Shown: positions 8,380 to 16,545 of the stretch, piece by piece
Numbering within the stretch: the first letter of the stretch is position 1
Layout of the letters: every line of letters starts with the position of its first letter
NCBI GenBank assembly: GCA_016191205.1
Contig: JACPPB010000036.1
Location: 1 to 46,497, forward strand
Direction: 5' to 3'
Length of the DNA: 46,497 bases
Origin: Gammaproteobacteria bacterium
GTDB taxonomy: Bacteria > Pseudomonadota > Gammaproteobacteria > Pseudomonadales > Porticoccaceae
The notes under the pieces: generated by a model
The model's database searches: none
What the model was told of the DNA's origin: nothing
The model's input: only the letters and a program-made list of their open reading frames with translations
Position numbers and translations under genes: made by a program

Positions 8380-10002
8380 TCACTCCCGTTCTTGCAGTGC
8401 CCTCACTTCGGGCGCCACATAATGAGTGACTATCGGGCGGCTGCCGGCGACCAGCAGATCCTGGATGCTCGCCTGCAATACCCGGTCCGCATCGGTCACC
8501 CGCTGGTGCTGGCGCAGATGTTCCAGCCAGGACTCGACGCTGAACGTCTCGATGAAATGATCAGGCAATTCCGTATGTTCGAAAATACTCCAGGCGAAGG
8601 CGCCGTCCCGCCGCCGACGCTTGCCGAGGGTGCGCAACGCGCGCAGGAACCGAATTCGCTGCTGGCTTTGCACGTCGTATTGAATCGTGACCAGCACTGG
8701 ACCGCGATCTGCCGTCACATCCGGGCGGGTAACCGGGGTCGGCCAATGCATGGATGGGGTGAGGTTGGCCTTCTCGAAACCACTGATGCGCCAGCGCCAG
8801 GTAACCGCTACTGCCGCCACCGCGCCGATGGCGGCGATCTCCAGCGCGTGCGGAACGCCAACAAGCTCCGCCATTTTTCCCCACAGAAGACTGCCCAGCG
8901 CCATCGAACCCATGACGATTGCCATGAAAACGGCCAGGCCGCGCGAGCGTACCCAATCCGGTAGCGCCATTTGTGCCGCGACCTGCAGCGACGACAACAC
9001 CGTGATCCAGGCGACACCGCTCAGGGCCATCACCAGGCTCAGTATCGCGAGGCGATCCATGCTGGCCAGACCGAGCATCGCCGCCGCATAGAGCAAGGTC
9101 GCCGCAGCGACCAACAGATCCGCGGAGAACTTCGCTCGCAGTGTTGGCAGAACCAGTGCACCGCCTACAGCGCCGGCGCCGACGGAACCGACCAGGATGC
9201 CAAACGCTTGTGGTCCGCCGTTGACCAGGCTTTTGGCGATCAACGGGAGTAATGCCCACGAGGCGCTGGTGAACAGGAAAAATCCAAATCCGCGCATGAC
9301 CGCGGCCTGAAGTTCGGGTGCGTGACGAACAAAACGAAAGCCGGTGCGCATGGCGCCGAAGAAGCGTTCGCTCGGCAGCTCGCTCGGCAAAACCTCACGC
9401 CGCCAGTGCGTCAATACCCAGATGATGCCGGCGTAGGACAGGGCGTTGAGGACAAACACGGCGCCGGCGCCAAACAGGGATACGATCGTCCCGGCCAGCG
9501 CGGGCCCGATCGCACGCGCCACATTCATGCCCAGGCTGTTCAACGCGATCGTGGCCTGCAACTCGTTGCGGGGCACGAGTTCCGGCGTCAACGCCGCCCA
9601 GGCCGGCATCATCATTGCCGAACCGAGTCCCATCGCAAATGTCATGACGATGAGCATCCACGCCGTGGTGAATCCGGCCAGCGTCAGGAATCCCAGAAGT
9701 GCCGCTACCACCGCCAGCCACAGCTGAATGGCAATCAGGTACCGGCGCCGATCAATGATGTCCGACAGCGCGCCGGCGGGAATTACCAGCAGGAAAATCG
9801 GCAACGTGGTCGCGGTCTGGATCAGGGCGACCATGACCGGCGATGGCGCCAGCGAAGTCATCAGCCAGCCGGCGCCGATGTCGTGCATCCAGGTTCCGAT
9901 ATTGGAAGCGAGGGTCGCTATCCACAGCGTCCGGAACACCGGGATCCGCAGCGGCGACCAAGCCGAATTCTTTGCCGCTGTGGTGGTTTCACGCTGCGTC
10001 AT
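8380..10002 (-). CDS. MFS transporter, MFS_3/EntS-like, with C-terminal cytoplasmic domain
   Basis: A 540-residue protein. Residues about 20-420 form a major-facilitator core (PVFRTLWIATLASNIGTWMHDIG; GALSDIIDRRR between helices 2 and 3). A soluble C-terminal domain of about 110 residues follows, containing VTIQYDV, FAWSIFEHTELPDHFIETF and ESWLEHLRQHQRVT. This layout is typical of the MFS_3 group that includes putative exporters of siderophores and drugs; the substrate cannot be told. It is convergent with lon (101 bases apart) and downstream of a pirin gene on the same strand. Confidence 0.85.
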   Translation of the reverse strand: MTQRETTTAAKNSAWSPLRIPVFRTLWIATLASNIGTWMHDIGAGWLMTSLAPSPVMVALIQTATTLPIFLLVIPAGALSDIIDRRRYLIAIQLWLAVVAALLGFLTLAGFTTAWMLIVMTFAMGLGSAMMMPAWAALTPELVPRNELQATIALNSLGMNVARAIGPALAGTIVSLFGAGAVFVLNALSYAGIIWVLTHWRREVLPSELPSERFFGAMRTGFRFVRHAPELQAAVMRGFGFFLFTSASWALLPLIAKSLVNGGPQAFGILVGSVGAGAVGGALVLPTLRAKFSADLLVAAATLLYAAAMLGLASMDRLAILSLVMALSGVAWITVLSSLQVAAQMALPDWVRSRGLAVFMAIVMGSMALGSLLWGKMAELVGVPHALEIAAIGAVAAVAVTWRWRISGFEKANLTPSMHWPTPVTRPDVTADRGPVLVTIQYDVQSQQRIRFLRALRTLGKRRRRDGAFAWSIFEHTELPDHFIETFSVESWLEHLRQHQRVTDADRVLQASIQDLLVAGSRPIVTHYVAPEVRALQERE

Positions 10003-10143
10003 TGATGGTACTCAAAATGCGAAGAGTGGAATTCCAACGCGCAGCTTTCCAGGCATCGTGGCCGCCCGAAGGCCATGCGCAGCGCCCACCCGTGCACGTC
10101 GCCAATGGCCGCGATGGGTCGCCATTAATCGGCTTTCCCGTGA

Positions 10144-10842
10144 TCAGCTCATGTCGAACAGAAGAACTTCCGCATCCGTCACACCGGTCACGACCAGTGT
10201 TTGCGGCCCTTCAACTGCCGCACCATCGCCCTGGTTCAGTGATTGCGCATTGAGCCGCACAGCGCCCCGCGCGACCTGTACCCAGGCTTTGCGGCCGGCG
10301 GCCAACGCATGGGTGACGCTCTCCTGGTCAGCCAGCAGGGTCGCGAAAAAATCGGCATCCTGGTGAATGGTCAACGATCCAAGACGACCGTCACGGGACC
10401 CCAGCAACCGCAGCGCTCCCCGCCGCTCTTCCCGGGAGAATGTCTTCTGCTCGTAACCTGGCACCAGACCAGCGCGCTCCGGGACAATCCATATCTGCAG
10501 AAAATGCACGGGTTCGACATCCGAGCCATTGAACTCGCTGTGCCGCACACCCGTGCCGGCGGACATGCGCTGCACGTCGCCGGGACGGATGGTGGAGCCG
10601 TTGCCCATACTGTCCCGGTGCGTCAAGGCGCCGTCCAGCACATAGGAAATGATTTCCATGTTCTGATGGCCATGGGTATCGAACCCCCTGCCGGGTTGAA
10701 CCCGATCCTCGTTGAGGACGCGCAGCGGACCAAAGCCCATGAATTCGGTACTGAAATAATCGCCAAATGAAAACGTGTGCCGGCTGTCGAGCCAGTCCAG
10801 AGCCGCCACGCCACGGTCTTCCGAACGTCGGACTTTCAGCAT
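10144..10842 (-). CDS. Pirin-family protein (YhhW-like, bicupin)
   Basis: A 232-residue bicupin. The metal site is visible as His57 and His59 in THGHQNME, and His101 and Glu103 in GVRHSEFN, the same positions I recall for E. coli YhhW, a quercetinase-like pirin. The true substrate is not known for most members. The start codon is preceded by a strong GAGGAGG site at 10855-10849. It is divergent from cca and upstream of the MFS gene by 141 bases, in which I see nothing else. Confidence 0.92.
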   Translation of the reverse strand: MLKVRRSEDRGVAALDWLDSRHTFSFGDYFSTEFMGFGPLRVLNEDRVQPGRGFDTHGHQNMEIISYVLDGALTHRDSMGNGSTIRPGDVQRMSAGTGVRHSEFNGSDVEPVHFLQIWIVPERAGLVPGYEQKTFSREERRGALRLLGSRDGRLGSLTIHQDADFFATLLADQESVTHALAAGRKAWVQVARGAVRLNAQSLNQGDGAAVEGPQTLVVTGVTDAEVLLFDMS

Positions 10843-10958
10843 GATGACCTCCTCGGTCGGGCGTCATTCGTACGGACTCCATTCTGCGAGGATGCGATCC
10901 CCAAGACAATGCGCGCCTCGCGCTGCATTCCTCCACAAAGGCCGCGCGCTTTTCTCCG

Positions 10959-10964
10959 TATAAT
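10959..10964 (+). promoter_or_regulatory. Candidate -10 box for cca
   Basis: A perfect TATAAT lies 55 bases before the cca start, in the divergent region between pirin and cca. No good -35 is visible 16-18 bp upstream, so the call is tentative. Confidence 0.4.
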
Positions 10965-11018
10965 CCTGCTTTGAGAACAGGCCTCAATCGGGGAACCAAG
11001 CGGCGTGGGCAGGCGAAG

Positions 11019-12257
11019 ATGAACACTTACCTCGTCGGCGGCGCCATCCGCGACCGGCTGCTGGGCCTGCCGGTACGGGAGCGCGACTGGGTGGTGGTGG
11101 ACGCCACGCCGGAAACCATGCGCGCCCTGGGCTTTCGCCCCGTGGGACGGGATTTTCCGGTATTCCTGCACCCCGATACCGGCGAGGAATACGCCCTCGC
11201 CCGCACCGAGCGCAAAACCGCACCCGGACACACCGGCTTCGTGTTTCATACCGAGCCCGGAGTGACACTTGAAGAGGATCTGCAACGCCGCGACCTCACC
11301 ATCAATGCCATCGCGGAGAATCCCGAGGGCTTGCTGATCGACCCCTGCGGCGGTCTGCGCGATCTGCGGGATCGGGTGCTGCGCCATGTCTCCGCCGCTT
11401 TCGTCGAAGACCCGCTGCGGGTGTTGCGGGTGGCGCGCTTTGCCGCCTGGCTGCATCCCTTCGGTTTTCGGATCGCACCGGAGACGCTGGCACTGATGAA
11501 AGTCATCGCCGCCAGCGGCGAACTCGAACAACTCTCCGCGGAGCGCATCTGGCGCGAAACAGAGCGCGCGCTCGCCAGCCCGTCGCCACGCACCTACATC
11601 GACGTGTTGCGCGAGTGTGGCGCGCTCGCCGTCCTGCTGCCGGAAGTGGATGCGCTGTTCGGCGTGCCGCAGCGCGCGGACTACCACCCGGAAATCGATA
11701 CCGGCCTCCATGTGTTGATGGCGCTGGAGCGGGCGGCGGAAATGCATGCGGATTCCGTAGTGAGCTTTGCGGTACTGATGCACGATCTCGGCAAGGCGGT
11801 GACACCCGCCGACGTGCTGCCGCGCCATATCGGCCACGAAGCCACGGGCGTGCCGCTGGTACATGGCGTCTGCGACCGGCTGCGGGTTCCCAATCCGTAT
11901 CGGCGCCTGGCGGTGGCGGTGACCCGCTACCATCTTCAGTGCCACAAGATTCGCGAGCTGCGCCCGATCACTGTGCTGAAAATGCTTCAGGAACTGGACA
12001 TCTACCGTCGCATCGAGACGCTCGAACCTTTTCTCATGGCCTGCGAAGCCGACGCGCGCGGTCGCGGCGGCGGCCTGCACATGCAACCTTACGAGTCGGC
12101 GGCTTGGCTGCGCGGACTGGTGCCCCGGGTGCTTGCGGTGCGCGCGGCGCCCCATGTGGCGGCGGGTCTGACGGGCACCGCGCTCGCCGACGCCCTGAAC
12201 CGGGATCGCCAGGCCGCCATCGCATCCTACCGGTGGGAAACCGCCCATGCCGGCTGA
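11019..12257 (+). CDS. cca: CCA-adding tRNA nucleotidyltransferase (class II, with HD domain)
   Basis: A 412-residue enzyme that builds or repairs the 3' CCA of tRNAs. GG at 7-8, the Glu21-x-Asp23 metal pair (ERD), EEDLQRRDLTINAIA near 85-99 and the nucleotide-template helix DPLRVLRVARFAA are present. The C-terminal HD phosphohydrolase domain has His255-Asp256 in MHDLGK. Length and positions match the E. coli enzyme. The start is ATG 11019 with AGGCGA just upstream, since an earlier in-frame start adds residues absent from the family. It overlaps the next gene by 11 bases, implying translational coupling. Confidence 0.96.
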   Translation: MNTYLVGGAIRDRLLGLPVRERDWVVVDATPETMRALGFRPVGRDFPVFLHPDTGEEYALARTERKTAPGHTGFVFHTEPGVTLEEDLQRRDLTINAIAENPEGLLIDPCGGLRDLRDRVLRHVSAAFVEDPLRVLRVARFAAWLHPFGFRIAPETLALMKVIAASGELEQLSAERIWRETERALASPSPRTYIDVLRECGALAVLLPEVDALFGVPQRADYHPEIDTGLHVLMALERAAEMHADSVVSFAVLMHDLGKAVTPADVLPRHIGHEATGVPLVHGVCDRLRVPNPYRRLAVAVTRYHLQCHKIRELRPITVLKMLQELDIYRRIETLEPFLMACEADARGRGGGLHMQPYESAAWLRGLVPRVLAVRAAPHVAAGLTGTALADALNRDRQAAIASYRWETAHAG

Positions 12258-13002
12258 GGCGCCGGTCGCGCTGATTACCGGCGCGGCACGGCGCATCGGC
12301 GCCGCCATCGCCCGCGAGTTGCACGGCGCGGGCTTTCGGGTGCTGATCCACTGCCGCGAATCGCTCGCCCCCGCGCGGGAACTGTGCGCGCAGTTGCAAT
12401 CGATTCGCGCCGATTCGGCGGCGGTACTGAGCGCGGATCTCGCCGATCTCGCGCAGGTACGGGAACTGGCCTCGGCCGCCGTCAACCGCTGGGGCCGTCT
12501 CGACGCCCTGGTCAACAATGCGTCGGCGTTTTATCCCACACCCCTCGCCGAAGCGGGCGTCGAGGAATGGGACGATCTGATGGCGAGCAATCTCAAGGCG
12601 CCATTTTTTCTGTGTCGCGATCTGGCGCCCGCGCTCGCGCAAACCGGTGGCGCCATCGTCAACATCGCCGACATCCACGGCCTGCGGCCACTTCCGGAAC
12701 ATGCGATCTATTGCATCGCCAAGGCCGGCAACATGATGCTGACCCGGGTGATGGCGCGCGAACTGGCGCCCCGGGTAAGGGTCAACGGCATCGCGCCGGG
12801 CGCCATTCTGTGGCCGGAAAATCCCGCGGCGGCGGATGCCTCGGCACAGCAGAAAATCCTGCACTCGATCGCGCTGGGGCGGCTTGGCGCGGTGGAAGAC
12901 ATCGCGCGACTCACCCGTTTTCTGCTCACCGATGCCACCTATGTCACCGGTCAGGTGATCGCCGTGGATGGCGGCGCGCATCTTGCGCTCGCGACCGCCT
13001 GA
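12247..13002 (+). CDS. Pteridine reductase (PTR1/FolM-type short-chain dehydrogenase)
   Basis: A 251-residue SDR. The nucleotide motif is TGAARRIG at 11-18, the TGx3RxG form of pteridine reductases rather than TGxxxGxG. NNAS is at 90-93. Instead of the usual SDR Ser there is Asp142, followed by Tyr155 and Lys159; the Asp-Tyr-Lys spacing (13 and 4) equals that of PTR1. It is expected to reduce dihydrofolate or dihydromonapterin with NADPH. The ATG at 12247 lies inside the end of cca, and folB and folK are encoded just beyond on the other strand. FolM versus a broader PTR1 role cannot be separated. Confidence 0.85.
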   Translation: MPAEAPVALITGAARRIGAAIARELHGAGFRVLIHCRESLAPARELCAQLQSIRADSAAVLSADLADLAQVRELASAAVNRWGRLDALVNNASAFYPTPLAEAGVEEWDDLMASNLKAPFFLCRDLAPALAQTGGAIVNIADIHGLRPLPEHAIYCIAKAGNMMLTRVMARELAPRVRVNGIAPGAILWPENPAAADASAQQKILHSIALGRLGAVEDIARLTRFLLTDATYVTGQVIAVDGGAHLALATA

Positions 13003-13030
13003 TCTGCATCAACTCCGCGCCGGCACGCAC

Positions 13031-13050
13031 GCCATCGTTTGCACGATGGC
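13031..13050 (+). other. Hairpin after the pteridine reductase gene
   Basis: A perfect 7-bp stem (gccatcg / cgatggc) with a 6-base loop, 28 bases after the stop. No T run follows on the plus strand (CCTTGAAAAAAAA instead), so it is not a standard terminator; it may shield the 3' end of the upstream mRNA. Confidence 0.4.
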
Positions 13051-13051
13051 C

Positions 13052-13079
13052 CTTGAAAAAAAATCCACCGTGACAATAT
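13052..13079 (+). promoter_or_regulatory. Candidate sigma-32 promoter for the second sHsp gene
   Basis: CTTGAAA at 13052-13058 is a perfect heat-shock -35. After 13 bases GACAATAT (13072-13079) keeps the ATnT part of the CCCCATnT -10. The sHsp start is 46 bases downstream. The -35 is strong and the -10 only partial. Confidence 0.55.
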
Positions 13080-13124
13080 TAGTCGGCACCAAACACTGCG
13101 GAAATGATTGCCGGGAGGTTTACC

Positions 13125-13553
13125 ATGCCACTAGTACCACGAGGACGTTTGTTCGACCTGGACCAGGTATTCGATAACTTTCTGTCACCAATGCAACGCC
13201 TGGAGCAGGCCGATACCGGGTTTTTCGCGCCGCGAGTGGACATCCACGAAAAATCCGATCATTACGAAATCGCCGCCGAACTGCCGGGCGTGAAGCGCGA
13301 GGATATTCACATCGAGCTGGAAGACGGCACGCTGACGATCACCGCGGAAACGCGCCGCGACGATGTGGAGAAAAAGGAAGGTCGGGTGATTCGTCAGGAA
13401 CGTCGCTACGGCAAGTACATGCGCAGCTTCAATCTGGGCGGCGATATCCACGAGGCCGACATCAGCGCGACGTTCGAAAACGGGATACTGAAACTCAAGG
13501 CGCCCAAGGCGACCGACACCAAGCCCAGGCAGCGCCGGATCGAAGTCACCTGA
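13125..13553 (+). CDS. Small heat-shock protein, Hsp20/IbpA family
   Basis: A 142-residue sHsp. The alpha-crystallin domain runs from about residue 37 (PRVDIHEKSDHYEIAAELPG) through VKREDIHIELEDGTLTI to the conserved FENGILKLKAPK, with a basic tail RQRRIEVT carrying I-x-V. It is expected to hold unfolding proteins until Hsp70 takes over. GGGAGG at 13113-13118, six bases before ATG 13125, fixes the start. It is closer to the classical bacterial class A type than the sHsp before lon, and has its own likely heat-shock promoter. Confidence 0.94.
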   Translation: MPLVPRGRLFDLDQVFDNFLSPMQRLEQADTGFFAPRVDIHEKSDHYEIAAELPGVKREDIHIELEDGTLTITAETRRDDVEKKEGRVIRQERRYGKYMRSFNLGGDIHEADISATFENGILKLKAPKATDTKPRQRRIEVT

Positions 13554-13564
13554 TCCGACGCGGC

Positions 13565-13601
13565 GACGCAGTGACGCCGCTCAGTCTGGCGTCGCTGCGT
13601 C
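13565..13601. terminator. 14-bp inverted repeat between convergent sHsp and folK genes
   Basis: GACGCAGTGACGCC (13565-13578) and GGCGTCGCTGCGTC (13588-13601) pair over 14 bp with one G-T wobble and a 9-base loop. It lies 11 bases after the sHsp stop and overlaps the last codons of folK. There is no T run on either side, so it may be a two-way transcription block or a 3'-end stabiliser rather than a typical intrinsic terminator. Confidence 0.45.
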
Positions 13602-14105
13602 GGGTGTCGCCGCGGGGCGCCAGCTGAACGGCACCGGCCAAAGTTTCTGGCGACCGAGAGCGAGCTCCTCTGCGAGCTGCCGGTAGCACCGCCCCACCAC
13701 GGGATGGCGCTGGTCCGGAATGATGTCGGCAAGCGGTCGCAAGACAAAGGCGTATTTCAGAATCTCGTCGCGCGGCAGTTCGATGCCGTCGACGGATCCG
13801 ACCTGATCACCGTAGATCAAAATGTCGATATCCAGTGTCCGCGGCGCGAATTTTTCTCCGCCGCGGCAGCGCCCGTTGCGATGTTCGATGGCACGCAGAC
13901 GCTCCGCGAGCTGGCCAACGCCGAGTTCAGTGTCGATGCCCGCCACCAGGTTGTAAAAATTTTCGCCGGCAAAACCCACGGCTTCGCTTTCGTAGACCGG
14001 CGACAAGATCAGCGCGCCGAACTCCACGGCCAGCGCATCGAGCGCCGCCCCGAGATGTCGCTCCGGTTCGACATTCGATCCGAGACTCAGATAGACGCGC
14101 GGCAT
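13581..14105 (-). CDS. folK: FolK, 6-hydroxymethyl-7,8-dihydropterin pyrophosphokinase
   Basis: A 174-residue HPPK. It starts MPRVYLSLGSNVEPERHL and carries the catalytic RTLDIDILIYG motif and the LPRDEILKYAFVLRPLADI block. It transfers pyrophosphate from ATP to hydroxymethyl-dihydropterin in folate synthesis. The ATG at 14105 shares its A with the folB stop (TGATG), so the pair is translationally coupled. The GC-rich 3' end encodes a short ATPD repeat that contributes one arm of an inverted repeat. Confidence 0.95.
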   Translation of the reverse strand: MPRVYLSLGSNVEPERHLGAALDALAVEFGALILSPVYESEAVGFAGENFYNLVAGIDTELGVGQLAERLRAIEHRNGRCRGGEKFAPRTLDIDILIYGDQVGSVDGIELPRDEILKYAFVLRPLADIIPDQRHPVVGRCYRQLAEELALGRQKLWPVPFSWRPAATPDAATPD

Positions 14106-14461
14106 CAGGGGCGCGCGCCGCGTTCGATCAGGATGCCGACATCCTGGGCGCCGCGCAGCGCACCCGGCTTGCTGAGGCGCAGGCGCAGCCAGGGCACCGG
14201 AAATTCGGTCAGCACCAGCATGGCGACTTCCTCGGCCAGACGCTCCACCAGCAGGCAGCCGCTGCTCTCGACGTGGGCAATGATGCGCTTGGCGACGGCC
14301 TTGTAGTTGAGCGCGTACTGAATGTCGTCGGTGGCGGCGGCGCGACTGATGTCCGCCGCCATCTCCAGGTCCAGCGAAACCGTCTGCCGCACCTCGCGCT
14401 CCCAGTCGTAAATGCCGATGGTGGTGTCGATGCGCAGATCGCGGATGTAGACGATATCCAT
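14105..14461 (-). CDS. folB: FolB, dihydroneopterin aldolase/epimerase
   Basis: A 118-residue aldolase beginning MDIVYIRDLRIDTTIGIYDWER, the diagnostic FolB N-terminus, with the LNYKAVAKRI and LVERLAEEVA segments holding the catalytic Glu and Lys region further on (RLRLSKPGAL). It cleaves dihydroneopterin to hydroxymethyl-dihydropterin and glycolaldehyde, feeding FolK directly downstream. It lies 24 bases downstream of tsaD on the same strand, so tsaD-folB-folK may be one transcript. Confidence 0.95.
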   Translation of the reverse strand: MDIVYIRDLRIDTTIGIYDWEREVRQTVSLDLEMAADISRAAATDDIQYALNYKAVAKRIIAHVESSGCLLVERLAEEVAMLVLTEFPVPWLRLRLSKPGALRGAQDVGILIERGARP

Positions 14462-14485
14462 GGCGATTCCAGAACGGGAGAGGCC

Positions 14486-15523
14486 TCAGGCCGCGCCCAG
14501 GGGTGGCAGGCTGGTCATGGGCCAGCGCGGCAGGGCACGGATGGCGAGGTCGTCGCCGCCCCCGTGCAGCAGGCGCTGACAACCGGCGTAGGCGATCATC
14601 GCGCCGTTGTCGGTGCAGAATTCGTTGCGCGCGTAATAGACCCGCGCGCCGCGGGCGGCGAGTTTGCGCTCCAGGCGCTCCCGCAGCAACCGGTTGGCCG
14701 AAACACCGCCGGCAATCACCAGGGTGCGCAGTCCGGTCTGCTCGATGGCGCGGTTGCACTTGATCACCAGGGTGTCCACCACCGCCTCCTGAAACGCGCA
14801 GGCGATAGCGGCCCGGGTCTGTGCGTCGGGCAGGCCGCCGGCGGTACTGTGCGCGGCAATCGTGTTCAGGGTGAAAGTCTTGAGACCGGAAAAACTGAAA
14901 TCGAGGCCGGGCCGGTCCGTCATCGGGCGCGGAAACCGGAACCGGGCGGGGTCGCCCGTCGCGGCGAGCCGCGCGATCTCGGGGCCGCCGGGATAACCCA
15001 GATCGAGCATCTTGGCGGCCTTGTCGAAGGCTTCGCCGGCGGCGTCGTCGAGGGATTCGCCGAGCATTTCATACGCTCCGATGGCCGCCACCCGCACCAG
15101 CTGGGTGTGGCCGCCGGACACCAGCAGCGCCACAAAGGGAAAGGCCGGCGGTTCCGCTTCCAGCATCGGGGCGAGCAGATGGCCTTCCATGTGATGCACG
15201 CCGATCGCCGGCACCTGCCAGGCATAGGCCAGGGCACGCGCCAGCGCACCGCCCACCATCAGCGCACCGATCAACCCGGGACCCGCAGTATAGGCGATGC
15301 CGTCGATCTGCCGCGGCTGCGTGCCGGCGTCGGCCAGCACCGCCTTGATCATCGGCAGCAGGCGGCGCACATGATCGCGGGACGCGAGCTCGGGCACCAC
15401 GCCGCCGTACTCGGCGTGCAGCGCGATCTGGCTGTGGAGGGCGTGCGCGAGCAGACCCCGCGCGCTGTCGTAAACAGCGACGCCGGTCTCATCGCAGGAT
15501 GTTTCGATACCCAGGACCCGCAT
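14486..15523 (-). CDS. tsaD: TsaD (Gcp/YgjD), tRNA threonylcarbamoyladenosine transferase subunit
   Basis: A 345-residue ASKHA-fold protein: [19 protein letters not shown] at the N-terminus, iron ligands His111 and His115 in [10 protein letters not shown], and the [11 protein letters not shown] phosphate loop. With TsaB, TsaC and TsaE it makes t6A37 on ANN-decoding tRNAs, including the CAU tRNA further on in this window. It is divergent from rpsU, the arrangement usual in gammaproteobacteria. Intact. Confidence 0.97.
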   Translation of the reverse strand: MRVLGIETSCDETGVAVYDSARGLLAHALHSQIALHAEYGGVVPELASRDHVRRLLPMIKAVLADAGTQPRQIDGIAYTAGPGLIGALMVGGALARALAYAWQVPAIGVHHMEGHLLAPMLEAEPPAFPFVALLVSGGHTQLVRVAAIGAYEMLGESLDDAAGEAFDKAAKMLDLGYPGGPEIARLAATGDPARFRFPRPMTDRPGLDFSFSGLKTFTLNTIAAHSTAGGLPDAQTRAAIACAFQEAVVDTLVIKCNRAIEQTGLRTLVIAGGVSANRLLRERLERKLAARGARVYYARNEFCTDNGAMIAYAGCQRLLHGGGDDLAIRALPRWPMTSLPPLGAA

Positions 15524-15654
15524 GATCGCTCGCTACAATCGGGGGGGCATGATAATCCCCGGGGTCGGACCCTGGCCAGTTTGCGCGGAAGGCGCCGCTT
15601 GGGCGCGAGTTCCGCGCCGGCTCCGGTCCGCCCGGAGCAAGCGACAACCCGGCT

Positions 15655-15683
15655 TTGCAACCGGCGCACTAAGTCAGTAAAAT
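15655..15683 (+). promoter_or_regulatory. Sigma-70 promoter for rpsU-yqeY-dnaG-rpoD
   Basis: TTGCAA at 15655-15660, a 17-base spacer, then TAAAAT at 15678-15683. The rpsU start is 46 bases further. Match and spacing are both good. I see no CTGT-N8-ACAG LexA box nearby, unlike the E. coli operon. Confidence 0.7.
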
Positions 15684-15728
15684 CCGCGTCCCGACCTCAC
15701 CAGCCTGGTCATTCAGGATAGAGCATAG

Positions 15729-15944
15729 ATGCCGTCAGTACGTGTAAAAGAGAACGAACCTTTCGACGTGGCCCTGCGCCGTTTCAAGCGCTCCTGCGAA
15801 AAGGCCGGAGTCCTGGCCGAAGTCCGCCGCCGCGAGTACTACGAAAAACCGGCCTGGGCGCGCAAGCGCAAGGCCGCCGCCGCCGTGAAGCGCCACGCCA
15901 AGAAGCTCCAGCGCGAGTCCCGCAAATTCCAGAAAATGTACTGA
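15729..15944 (+). CDS. rpsU: Ribosomal protein bS21
   Basis: A 71-residue basic protein, [21 protein letters not shown] at its start and ending [10 protein letters not shown], nearly identical in layout to gammaproteobacterial S21. It is part of the 30S platform near the anti-Shine-Dalgarno helix. It is the first gene of the macromolecular-synthesis operon, divergent from tsaD. Confidence 0.98.
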   Translation: MPSVRVKENEPFDVALRRFKRSCEKAGVLAEVRRREYYEKPAWARKRKAAAAVKRHAKKLQRESRKFQKMY

Positions 15945-16016
15945 CCGCGCGTTCTCCGGGTTGAGGTCGGCCCCGTGCCGGCTTCGTGGGCTGTCAACTC
16001 CAACCGAGGCCTGCGC

Positions 16017-16469
16017 ATGTCCGAGTCCAGCCTTAAAAGCCGGCTGAAAGACGAAATGAAAGCCGCGATGCGCGCCCGGGACCGGATGCGCCTCGATGCC
16101 ATCCGGCTGATACTGGCGGAAATCCAGCGTGTCGAAGTCGACGAGCGCGCCGAGCTCGACAATGCGCGGGTGCTCGCCGTGCTCGACAAGATGACCAAGC
16201 AGCGGCGCGACTCCGCGGCCCAGTACCGCAGCGCGGGACGGGAAGAACTCGCCGCGCAGGAACTGGCCGAGATCGAGATCATCGCCGACTTCCTGCCCAC
16301 CGCGCTGTCCGCCGCCGAGATCACCGCCCTGATCGAGCGAGCCATCGCCGGCAGCGGAGCCAGTTCGGCGCGCGACATGGGCAAGGTCATGGCGTTGCTG
16401 AAACCCGAGCTCCAGGGCCGCGCCGACATCGGCGCAGTCAGCGCCCAGGTAAAAGCCCGTCTGGGTTAA
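16017..16469 (+). CDS. YqeY/GatB-domain protein
   Basis: A 150-residue helical protein of the YqeY family (SLKSRLKDEMKAAMRARD; DKMTKQRRDSAAQY; IIADFLPTALS; DMGKVMALLKPEL). The domain resembles the C-terminal tail domain of GatB that contacts tRNA in amidotransferases; the free-standing protein has no established reaction. GAGG at 16006-16009, seven bases upstream, supports ATG 16017. Its position between rpsU and dnaG is common in Pseudomonas-like genomes. Confidence 0.9.
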   Translation: MSESSLKSRLKDEMKAAMRARDRMRLDAIRLILAEIQRVEVDERAELDNARVLAVLDKMTKQRRDSAAQYRSAGREELAAQELAEIEIIADFLPTALSAAEITALIERAIAGSGASSARDMGKVMALLKPELQGRADIGAVSAQVKARLG

Positions 16470-16545
16470 GCCCCGTGCATCGCTGACCCACCGCCCCGGC
16501 GGGCCGGTTCTCCCGCGCCCGAGGCCGTGTTTCAATAGGCTTCTC

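Noticed and set aside
5468..8383. A 971-codon open frame antisense to lon
   Set aside because: It is a GC-rich shadow of lon: no family likeness, rich in His/Gln/Arg, and it covers a complete conserved gene.
15524..15728. LexA box before rpsU as in E. coli
   Set aside because: No CTGT-N8-ACAG pattern is visible between tsaD and rpsU.
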